Below, in pieces: positions 13,225-20,082 of a stretch of 24,971 nucleotides of DNA. The position numbers were made by a program, and so were the translations under genes. The number at the start of each line of letters is the position of its first letter. The stretch's first letter is position 1. The stretch is from positions 1 to 24,971 of the IMG/VR virus record IMGVR_UViG_3300025652_000503, one strand, 5' to 3'. The notes below the pieces were generated by a model, which did no database searches, had not been told where the DNA came from, and saw nothing but the letters and a program-made list of their open reading frames with translations. This stretch comes from a virus.

Positions 13225-13985
13225 TGCTGTACGGATTAATTAAAAACGAAATATGAAAAGAAACGAAATATATTTAGGTGATTGCTTGGAGCTAATGCCT
13301 AAACACGTAGAAGATAAAAGTATTGATATGATTTTTTGTGATTTACCTTATGGTACTACGCAAAATAAGTGGGATTCTGTTATTGATTTAGATAAACTTT
13401 GGAGTGAATACAAAAGGATAATTAAAGATAGAGGTGCTATTGTTTTGTTTGCTCAAACACCGTTTGACAAAGTGCTTGGAAGTAGTAATTTGAAGATGTT
13501 AAAGTATGAGTGGATATGGGAGAAGTTTAGAGCAACTGGAAACCTAAACGCTAAGAAAATGCCAATGAAGAAACACGAGAATATTTTAGTATTCTATAAA
13601 AAAGCACCAATATACAATCCTCAAGGATTAACTAAACTAGATGCCCCAAGAACCGAAAAGTTAAGAAACTCAAATAGCTCTAATTATGGATTAAGAAATA
13701 GAGATTGGGTGCAAGAATACACAAATTACCCTAAAAGTATTTTATCTGTAAAAGAGGAGCATAACGTAGGTAGGCTGCACCCTACAATGAAACCATTGGC
13801 TTTAATTGAGTATATGATTAAGACTTACACAAATGAAGGGGATTTGATACTTGACAATACTTGTGGAAGTGGTACAACTGGATTAGGAGCAAAAAATCTT
13901 AAACGAGACTATATTATGATGGAGCAAGACACTGAATATTACGAGATTGCTTGTAAAAGAGTACTAACTTAGTATTGCAGCTAAC
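13219..13985. repeat. 9-bp inverted repeats bracketing the second methyltransferase
   Basis: GTTAGCTGC (13219-13227), the outer right arm of hairpin 2, is the exact reverse complement of GCAGCTAAC (13977-13985), which lies just after the methyltransferase stop. The GCTAAC core at 13980 is thus placed like the 5' arm of a third attC-like site, but no matching inner stem follows it, so that site looks truncated. Confidence 0.6.
13253..13972 (+). CDS. Beta-class DNA methyltransferase (DLPYG type)
   Basis: This 239-residue SAM-dependent amino-methyltransferase is most likely an adenine-N6 enzyme. The order is beta-class: catalytic DLPYG (30-34) comes first, then a short variable region with target-recognition potential (about 95-160), then LHPTMKP (175-181) and SAM-binding ILDNTCGSGTTG (199-210) near the C-terminus. 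An N-terminal YLGDCLELM is also typical. No endonuclease accompanies it, so it is solitary and may shield phage DNA from host restriction. The base composition is the most AT-rich of the window, with TTA/AGA codons. The gene lies between an attC-like hairpin and an inverted GCAGCTAAC copy, and has the look of a self-contained cassette. No TAnnTTTG box precedes its ATG. Confidence 0.9.
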   Translation: MKRNEIYLGDCLELMPKHVEDKSIDMIFCDLPYGTTQNKWDSVIDLDKLWSEYKRIIKDRGAIVLFAQTPFDKVLGSSNLKMLKYEWIWEKFRATGNLNAKKMPMKKHENILVFYKKAPIYNPQGLTKLDAPRTEKLRNSNSSNYGLRNRDWVQEYTNYPKSILSVKEEHNVGRLHPTMKPLALIEYMIKTYTNEGDLILDNTCGSGTTGLGAKNLKRDYIMMEQDTEYYEIACKRVLT

Positions 13986-14049
13986 TCCTTATTAGGAAAG
14001 GAAAAGTGTCGAATAACAGAATCACAAGCGGGATAAAAGCTAAAGTCGT

Positions 14050-14057
14050 TAATTTTG
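14050..14057 (+). promoter_or_regulatory. Bacteroidetes -7 box TAATTTTG restarting the tail operon
   Basis: This is an exact TAnnTTTG match with the four-base spacer CAGC to the ATG at 14062, the same arrangement as at 1141, 4704 and 22408. It lies directly downstream of the accessory island, so the tail genes can be transcribed independently of whatever is inserted there. Confidence 0.65.
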
Positions 14058-14061
14058 CAGC

Positions 14062-14496
14062 ATGAAAAGAGGAATCGAAGTAGCTAGGAACATTCAAAAG
14101 ACAACAGATCGAAGAGTCTTCTTCCTAACCTTTACGAGAGGTGATGCTCAGAATCAAGTGATTGAGCTCAACACAGAAGGCCAGTTGCGTCTTGGTATCA
14201 CTTCTGATGGTTCTGCTCTTCCGGTTTATTCGAGAGCGACAGAGGTCATCTCTGGAGGTGCTAAGATTGCTGGAACTCCTTTCACTCTTTACGACACTGG
14301 AGCTTTTTATGACTCGTTCAAGATGAGCAACGTCGATGGAGACTCAGTCACGATTTCAGCAGATACAGTGAAGCCGAACAAAGACCTTCTTGAGTATGGT
14401 GATTTGATAGGACTTACTGACGGCAATATCACGAAGCTTGTGAGCTACATCATTCCAATCATTCGAGACATCGTGAAGCAAGAAGCACTGAAATGA
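14062..14496 (+). CDS. Putative tail-completion or minor tail protein (gp10-like style)
   Basis: The protein has 144 residues. The segment LYDTGAFYDSFKMSN (about 76-90), a TG-x-x-x-x-S turn followed by a beta strand, resembles the TG...S motif of HK97 gp10-like neck and tail proteins. The C-terminus is helical (LVSYIIPIIRDIVKQEAL). It is the first gene after the accessory island, with its own leaderless-type promoter, and overlaps the next gene by ATGA. Codon use returns to the core style. I rate the gp10-like link as weak; a tail terminator or a tail assembly factor is also possible. Confidence 0.5.
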   Translation: MKRGIEVARNIQKTTDRRVFFLTFTRGDAQNQVIELNTEGQLRLGITSDGSALPVYSRATEVISGGAKIAGTPFTLYDTGAFYDSFKMSNVDGDSVTISADTVKPNKDLLEYGDLIGLTDGNITKLVSYIIPIIRDIVKQEALK

Positions 14497-14936
14497 AATA
14501 CTGGAAAAGTATTGACACTCTTCCGATTTACTTCTATTGGCAAGTGATGTCAAGCGGAGATCTCTCTCACATCGTTTATGAAGGAGAAATCAATGAGAAG
14601 AACAAAGCTGAGATCGAAAAAGCTTGGAACGAAATCGAAGAAGAGTTTTATGATATGCTCGCTGAAGATCCTACTTACATCACAGACTTGAAAGAAGAAG
14701 GAAGATACTATGCCAAGATGATTCGATCCGAGATAGGAACTCCGCTTGATAGGATTCACTTTAAAGCAGAGAAAGCCCTGCACGATAAAAAGGAAGAAAC
14801 TCCTTTCAACTATCATGACTCAATCTCACTTCTTGAAGAAAAGCTTAAATTTGCAATAGATGACAGAACCTGGTCAGTTCGTCGATACTATTCACAATTA
14901 AAGCGTCTCAAGAATAATGGCACAAAAAAGAGTTGA
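14493..14936 (+). CDS. Pre-tape-measure protein, possible tail assembly chaperone
   Basis: This 147-residue, helix-rich and acidic protein (INEKNKAEIEKAWNEIEEEF, then DSISLLEEKLKFAI) ends 20 bases inside the tape measure gene. Genes in exactly this place in long-tailed phages encode the chaperones that coat the tape measure protein, usually with a programmed frameshift. An A-AAA-AAG slippery heptamer occurs in the right phase just before the stop (14924-14930), but a -1 shift would add only about 15 residues. The role is inferred from context; no family is recognised. Confidence 0.5.
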   Translation: MKYWKSIDTLPIYFYWQVMSSGDLSHIVYEGEINEKNKAEIEKAWNEIEEEFYDMLAEDPTYITDLKEEGRYYAKMIRSEIGTPLDRIHFKAEKALHDKKEETPFNYHDSISLLEEKLKFAIDDRTWSVRRYYSQLKRLKNNGTKKS

Positions 14937-17900
14937 AAGATCGGATATTTGGGCTCCGGACGCGCTTACTACCATAACCAAAGAAGCTAAGAATTTAGAA
15001 ACTCAACTCACGAAAGTTCTCGGAGTCAATGAGAAGATTCTGAAATCGACTCAAGTCAAGGGCGGTAAAGGAATCAAGCAGTACCAGGAGACTATCCAAG
15101 CGACTAAAGCTTCAACGAGTGCTCTGAACACTGTCACGAAAGAAAGACTTCGACTTGAATCAAGGTTGAAGATTGCGAATAGTACTAAGATAGATCAGAA
15201 CACAAGGCTTAAAGTACAGGTTATTGAGCAGAACAAAGTCAACAAGCAACTCGCTCGAGAGCAGCTTGGCTTGGTTGGTTCTTATGAAAAGCTTGCAAAA
15301 GAGCTTGCTGCTGTCACTCGCCAATTCAAGAACGCTGCTTCTGTTTACGGGGTCAATTCCAAAGAGGCTAAGAAGCTGAAAGTCCAAATGGATCGGCTTC
15401 GCGGCTCTGTTACTAAAGTTGATCAAGCTGCTGGCCAATTCGGTAGGAATGTAGGAAACTATACTTCTGCGATGGGTAAACTCGGAGGAGCTTTTAGGAA
15501 TGTTGCTCAAGCTGCTGGACTTACTCTCGGAATATTTGGAGCCGTTCAAGTGGTTCGAAACGCGATCAACGTAGTCAAAGACTACGAGAAAGCAAATGCT
15601 ACTCTTTCAGGTGTTCTCGGATTGCAGTTAGAGCAAATGAACGCTTTGATTGAAGACTCTCAAAGACTTGGGGCAGTTACAGAATACACAGCTTCTCAAG
15701 TTGTTTCTCTTCAAGAAGCTTATGCCCGTTTAGGATTCACGCAAAGCGAGATCTTAAACACAACAGAAGCAACTCTTCGAGGAGCTACTGCTTTACAGAG
15801 CGAACTTGGAGCTACTGCTGAACTTGTTGGTTCTACGATGCGGCAATTTGGGCTCGATAGTTCTGAAGCTGGAGAAGTGATTGATATTCTAGGGAAATCA
15901 ACCCAGATTTCTGCTTTGAACTTCGAGCGTTTGAGTGTTGCTCTTCCTATTCTTGGAAAGACTTCTCAGCTTGCAGGAAATAGCTTGAAGCAAACAGCAG
16001 CCGTTCTCGGAGTTCTTACTTCGAATGGTATTGATGCGAGTACTTCAGCAACAGCTTACAGAAATATTCTTCTTGACTTGAGCGATAAAGGATTGACGTT
16101 CGAGGAGGCGATGAATAAGATCAACACAGCAACGGACAAGAACGCTGTGGCTTTCGAATTGTTTGGTAAAAGAGGAGCAACTGTATCAGCGACACTTGCA
16201 ACAAATTCAGAAGCTCTTGATGATCTCAACAAGAAGATGATCGATGTCAATGGTACAACTAAAGAGATGGCCGAGAAGCAGCTCAACACTCTCGACGGAT
16301 CTTTGAAGTTGTTAAACTCGGCTTGGCAAGGTTTCATATTGAAAATGAACGATGCTTCTGGAGCTGGAAATTCACTCACAAAAGGACTTCGATTCTTAGC
16401 CGAGAACCTTGAACAGATTCTTAAATCTATTCGGAATGCCGTCATAGTTTTCGGAGCTTACAAAGTTTTGACTCTTGCAGTCACGGCAGCTATTCAAGTT
16501 CAAAGAATTGCCACTGTTGCGGCTACTTCAGCTCAAAGAGGGTTGAATGTAGCAATGAAAGCAAATCCAATTGGGCTTGTTATTACTGGATTGACTTTGC
16601 TTATATCATTGATTCCGGTTTTTGCTTCTGAAGCGAAAGATGCTCGAAAAGATTTGAAAGATTTCAACGACGAACTTGAGAGAACTAAGGAGATACAGAA
16701 AAAAGTAAACGGCTTAAATGCTCGTATTGATTCGATTGGAGGTTTGTCTCCTCAAGGGTTGAGAGAGCTTAGATATGAGCTTGAATCTGAAGTTGCTATT
16801 CTTACTAGTAAGCTTGATGAAACAGTTCTTGATGAGGGGCGAAGACAGAAAGAGATTCAGAACCTTCAAGCAGCGACAGCAAGAATAAGAAATGACATTA
16901 GGAAATCTGAAGAAGCTGGACTTGATACACTTGCTGAAACGCAAAGAAACGCTTTAGCCCAAAACCTTAGAGACATTGAAAGCGCAAAAACTAGGTCAAT
17001 TGAGCAAGATCAGGAAACGCTAGACAGAAGGAAGAAGCTAGTTTCTGCTATGGCTAGAATTGATGCTAGGCTTTCTCAGGTTGGTGGCGCTCAAAGTATC
17101 AGCTTCGATGCTGAGTTCAGAGTTGGTTCGAGTAGTGGAGATGTTGACTTTGATAAGCTACAAAAGGACGCTAAGAAGAGAGCAGATGCAGAAAAAGAAG
17201 CTCTTTTTGGTAGGTATCAAACAATGTCCGACACAACTAAGAAGCTGATAAAAGATGCTGACGATGGACTCAAGAAGCTAGAAGCCGACAGACTTGCAGC
17301 GCAAGAAAAGCTTCGTCAAGATGTTGTAAGAACCACTGAGCTGATTACTCAAGCTATGGATCAAAGAGATGAAAGAGAAAAGCGTTCTCTCGATAATCAA
17401 CTTGAGTACAGAAAAGAAAACATTGCTCGTCAAGAGAGACTTGCAGAGCAAGGACTTGGAAACACTTTAGCCTTTGAGCAAGCTAAAGCCGCAAAGCTTG
17501 AAGCTGAGAGGGAGCGAATTGCGAAAAAGCAAGAGAAGCGGCAGAAGACTCTTGCTTACTTGACAGCTTTCACAGAGTACCTGAAAGAGAATCCAAATAC
17601 AGCAGCAGGAAAAGCACTAGCTCAAGTAGCAATAGCTGAAACTGTTTCAGGCTTATTCTACGAAGGAACTGAATCAATCGGAGACGATAACGCAACTAAG
17701 TGGAGAAACACCGGCAGAGATGATTATTTGATTGGTGTGCATAAAGGTGAGCGAGTGATCAAAACCTCTGACAACAAAAGAATTGGAAACATGAGCAATG
17801 AAGATCTTGTTGCTATGGCAGAAGCTCATCGAAAAGGAGAATACCAAGTCAACGCTTTGAATGATACGAATATCGTGAACGAGCTTCGTTCGGTTCGAAA

Positions 17901-18021
17901 AGCAGTCAGCTCTTCCGGACAAGTGATCGATGTTGACAAGCTCGGACAGATGATCGATAAGAGAATTGAAGATGGTATTAAGAAGACAATAGTGCATAAA
18001 AGGAAGCCGAGAAGAATATGA
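14917..18021 (+). CDS. Tape measure protein (TP901 family)
   Basis: This 1034-residue protein sets tail length and is threaded through the tube, where it may assist DNA entry. It begins with a coiled-coil region of about 190 residues. The conserved TP901-type core follows (about 213-430): KDYEKANATLSGVLG, EYTASQVVSLQEAYARLGF, TMRQFGL, AVLGVLTSNGID and the AFELFGKRG block. Two hydrophobic stretches (about 505-525 and 552-572) could cross a membrane during ejection. A long charged coiled coil runs from about 580 to 890. The C-terminal part includes TAFTEYLKENPNTAAGKALAQVAI and GVHKGERVI. The start ATG at 14917 overlaps the upstream gene by 20 bases and the end overlaps the next gene by ATGA. 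The largest gene in the window, as expected. Confidence 0.95.
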   Translation: MAQKRVERSDIWAPDALTTITKEAKNLETQLTKVLGVNEKILKSTQVKGGKGIKQYQETIQATKASTSALNTVTKERLRLESRLKIANSTKIDQNTRLKVQVIEQNKVNKQLAREQLGLVGSYEKLAKELAAVTRQFKNAASVYGVNSKEAKKLKVQMDRLRGSVTKVDQAAGQFGRNVGNYTSAMGKLGGAFRNVAQAAGLTLGIFGAVQVVRNAINVVKDYEKANATLSGVLGLQLEQMNALIEDSQRLGAVTEYTASQVVSLQEAYARLGFTQSEILNTTEATLRGATALQSELGATAELVGSTMRQFGLDSSEAGEVIDILGKSTQISALNFERLSVALPILGKTSQLAGNSLKQTAAVLGVLTSNGIDASTSATAYRNILLDLSDKGLTFEEAMNKINTATDKNAVAFELFGKRGATVSATLATNSEALDDLNKKMIDVNGTTKEMAEKQLNTLDGSLKLLNSAWQGFILKMNDASGAGNSLTKGLRFLAENLEQILKSIRNAVIVFGAYKVLTLAVTAAIQVQRIATVAATSAQRGLNVAMKANPIGLVITGLTLLISLIPVFASEAKDARKDLKDFNDELERTKEIQKKVNGLNARIDSIGGLSPQGLRELRYELESEVAILTSKLDETVLDEGRRQKEIQNLQAATARIRNDIRKSEEAGLDTLAETQRNALAQNLRDIESAKTRSIEQDQETLDRRKKLVSAMARIDARLSQVGGAQSISFDAEFRVGSSSGDVDFDKLQKDAKKRADAEKEALFGRYQTMSDTTKKLIKDADDGLKKLEADRLAAQEKLRQDVVRTTELITQAMDQRDEREKRSLDNQLEYRKENIARQERLAEQGLGNTLAFEQAKAAKLEAERERIAKKQEKRQKTLAYLTAFTEYLKENPNTAAGKALAQVAIAETVSGLFYEGTESIGDDNATKWRNTGRDDYLIGVHKGERVIKTSDNKRIGNMSNEDLVAMAEAHRKGEYQVNALNDTNIVNELRSVRKAVSSSGQVIDVDKLGQMIDKRIEDGIKKTIVHKRKPRRI
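14924..14930 (+). other. Slippery heptamer A-AAA-AAG in phase
   Basis: The heptamer is read as ..A AAA AAG in the frame of the 14493 gene, two codons before its TGA and inside the overlap with the tape measure gene. This is the classic strong -1 slippery sequence. A slip would add about 15 residues before a stop and would not fuse with the tape measure frame. Confidence 0.4.
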
Positions 18022-19874
18022 AGCAACTGCATAAGATAAACGGCAAGTCTGTTCAAGTTCCTAAGAATCATCAAGAGCTTTCAATTGAGATAAACTTCGA
18101 CAATGACAGCACAGATAGGCAAGTCAACATAGCGGCCTTTGAGTGGGTAGATAAAGAAGCTCAAGATTTGCTTGACTACTTTAATCTTGGCATGAGTGGA
18201 GGAGCTGGAGTCTTTGAAGGAGTTCCGCACAAGATCACACTTCAAGAAAATGGAAGCTCGCTTGATTTGTTTGATGGTTACATTGACTTATCAACCGCAA
18301 ATTGGGGGAGAAATCAAGTCGTTGCTGATAGCACACCAGTCGCAAAAATTGATTGGCTTAATGATATAGCTGATAGCTTCACGTTTGATTACTTGCGCGA
18401 GATTAATAAGATTAAAGATTCAGACTTCGTGTTTGTTCCTTATGTTGTGAGCAGTGTTCCAAATTACTCAGATGCAATGATCACTACTGTCACGATCGTT
18501 TTCTGCTCTAATGAAATAGTGAAAGTGCATCAGTCATTAGCACCAAAACTTGCTGAAATTGCAACAGTTGTTGAAGCCCCAGGTGGAGCAATAGGTTTGA
18601 TTTTTGAAATTATTTACGCTGTTCTGCTTCTTGTTACAGTAGTGAATTTACTTCTTGATCTTATTGCGCTTATCATTCAAAGAATAAAGTACAAGCCAGC
18701 AATGTCAGTCAATAGATTGATTGAGATTGCTTGCGACTTTAAAGGGCTCACATACACGAGCGACTTTCTTTTTGAGTCTACTTGGTCAAAGCTGCATATT
18801 ATTCCAGAGAGCTTTTCAAACCCAGAAGATGTTGAAGATAATAGAATCTTGGGCTTCTTTGCTCCAAATACAACGGAGCAAAACGGATATTTCCAAGGCA
18901 CATTTGGAGACTTACTTCGAGCAATCAAAGATACGTTCAATGCTAAGGTTGTAATCAATGGAAAGCAGCTTTCTATTGACAAGAGAAATAAGAAGTTGAC
19001 AACAGCGAGATTCAAGCTTCCTCAATACGATGTTGAGAATTGGAAGACGAACGCTGAAGAAGTTGTTTCAAGCTATTTGATTTCATTCTCATACGATTCA
19101 GTTGAGAAGCAAACGATAAACAACTGGACTGGGAATAATATGCAAGCGATTCTTGATTTGAAAGTTTCAACAGATCCTACTTTAAAGCTTCTCAAGAATC
19201 TCAACCAAGTTCAAAGTCCGTTTGCTCGAGCGATTAGAAAAGAAAAACTGACTACTCCTGAAAAGATTGCCGATGCTTTGCTTGATGTGTTAGGTGTTAA
19301 TATCAGTATTCTTATTTCACTCGCTAATGGTGTTCTTGATATAGTTAACAAAGCGATAAAGACAATCAACAAAATCAAGAAAGCTCTTGCTGTAATAGGT
19401 ATAAAAATAAAAGCAGATCTAGAGCCAGTTCCAAAGTTAATAGATCCTCAACTTGGAAATCTTATCGACAATAGAACAGGAATGATGCTTCTTGATACAG
19501 ATATGATCACTGTTCCAAAGTTGGTTCTTCTTGATGTGAACTCAAATTATAAGCTCAATAAAATATCCGCTTTGAACGATACTAAGTTGACCGCTCTTAA
19601 TCTCTTCAACGAGTTTCACATTTCGAATACTTTTGCTCCTACTGCAAACTCAGCACAGCGATATGAGTTTGAATATGATCAAGTAGAGATGAATCTTACA
19701 GACGTTAAAAACGTTATTGAAGATAGAGCCGTCAAGCTACCTTCAGGTGAAATTGTTGAAGTAGTATCTTGTAATTGGAATCCTTTTACGAGATTAGCTA
19801 CTTTTGTAGTACGCCAAAGAAAGCTTTTTACTAACAATTTAAAACAGGTGATCCTTGAGCCAATTGGAAGATGA
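18018..19874 (+). CDS. Putative distal tail / baseplate protein with hydrophobic segments
   Basis: The protein has 618 residues and directly follows the tape measure gene, where distal-tail or tail-tip proteins belong. The N-terminal half is beta-rich (SIEINFDNDSTDRQVNIAAF, DGYIDLSTANWG). Residues about 188-225 are strongly hydrophobic (LIFEIIYAVLLLVTVVNLLL) and could span a membrane. A second amphipathic or hydrophobic helix run is at about 422-465 (NISILISLANGVLDIVNKAI). The C-terminus is beta-rich again with a GEIVEVVSCNWNPFTRLATF block. Membrane-type helices in a tail-tip protein would fit a role in envelope penetration, as inference only. Known families were not matched. It overlaps the upstream gene by ATGA and the next by 20 bases. 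Confidence 0.6.
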   Translation: MKQLHKINGKSVQVPKNHQELSIEINFDNDSTDRQVNIAAFEWVDKEAQDLLDYFNLGMSGGAGVFEGVPHKITLQENGSSLDLFDGYIDLSTANWGRNQVVADSTPVAKIDWLNDIADSFTFDYLREINKIKDSDFVFVPYVVSSVPNYSDAMITTVTIVFCSNEIVKVHQSLAPKLAEIATVVEAPGGAIGLIFEIIYAVLLLVTVVNLLLDLIALIIQRIKYKPAMSVNRLIEIACDFKGLTYTSDFLFESTWSKLHIIPESFSNPEDVEDNRILGFFAPNTTEQNGYFQGTFGDLLRAIKDTFNAKVVINGKQLSIDKRNKKLTTARFKLPQYDVENWKTNAEEVVSSYLISFSYDSVEKQTINNWTGNNMQAILDLKVSTDPTLKLLKNLNQVQSPFARAIRKEKLTTPEKIADALLDVLGVNISILISLANGVLDIVNKAIKTINKIKKALAVIGIKIKADLEPVPKLIDPQLGNLIDNRTGMMLLDTDMITVPKLVLLDVNSNYKLNKISALNDTKLTALNLFNEFHISNTFAPTANSAQRYEFEYDQVEMNLTDVKNVIEDRAVKLPSGEIVEVVSCNWNPFTRLATFVVRQRKLFTNNLKQVILEPIGR

Positions 19875-20082
19875 TATAAAAAAAATAAGAGAAGGTTTGC
19901 AAGGCTCTATGGAGTTTTTAAAAGCTGCTCCAAAAGTTCTTGAGAGCTTGACAAAAGACTTGAAGCCGAAAACGGATGAAGAGCTTCAGCAGTATGCGAA
20001 AATCATGGAAGGAGAAATCGAAATCCATGAAAAAGTTAAAAAATTAAGAGATAAATATGCCAGTCTGGTTAGAGAGTCTTGA
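19855..20082 (+). CDS. 75-residue helical tail-region protein, unknown
   Basis: A TTG start at 19855 gives 75 residues and a 20-base overlap with the gene before; the next possible starts are a TTG at 19864 and an ATG at 19909. The protein is almost wholly charged helix (DDIKKIREGLQG, ESLTKDLKPKTDEELQQYA, EIEIHEKVKKLRDKY), probably a coiled coil. It overlaps the next gene by 26 bases, so it is embedded in a translationally linked tail-tip set. It could be a small chaperone or linker protein; nothing more can be said. Confidence 0.6.
   Translation: MSQLEDDIKKIREGLQGSMEFLKAAPKVLESLTKDLKPKTDEELQQYAKIMEGEIEIHEKVKKLRDKYASLVRES

Noticed and set aside
11075-13972. Restriction-modification system
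   Set aside because: Two methyltransferases are present, but no endonuclease, specificity subunit or control gene is visible near either of them.
16056-16445. 129-residue reverse-strand frame in the tape measure gene
   Set aside because: It is antisense to a conserved TP901 block and has low-complexity Ser/Phe composition.
14493-18021. Frameshift fusion of the pre-tape gene to the tape measure protein
   Set aside because: A -1 slip at the heptamer enters a frame that stops after about 15 codons, and the tape measure frame is reached only by +1.
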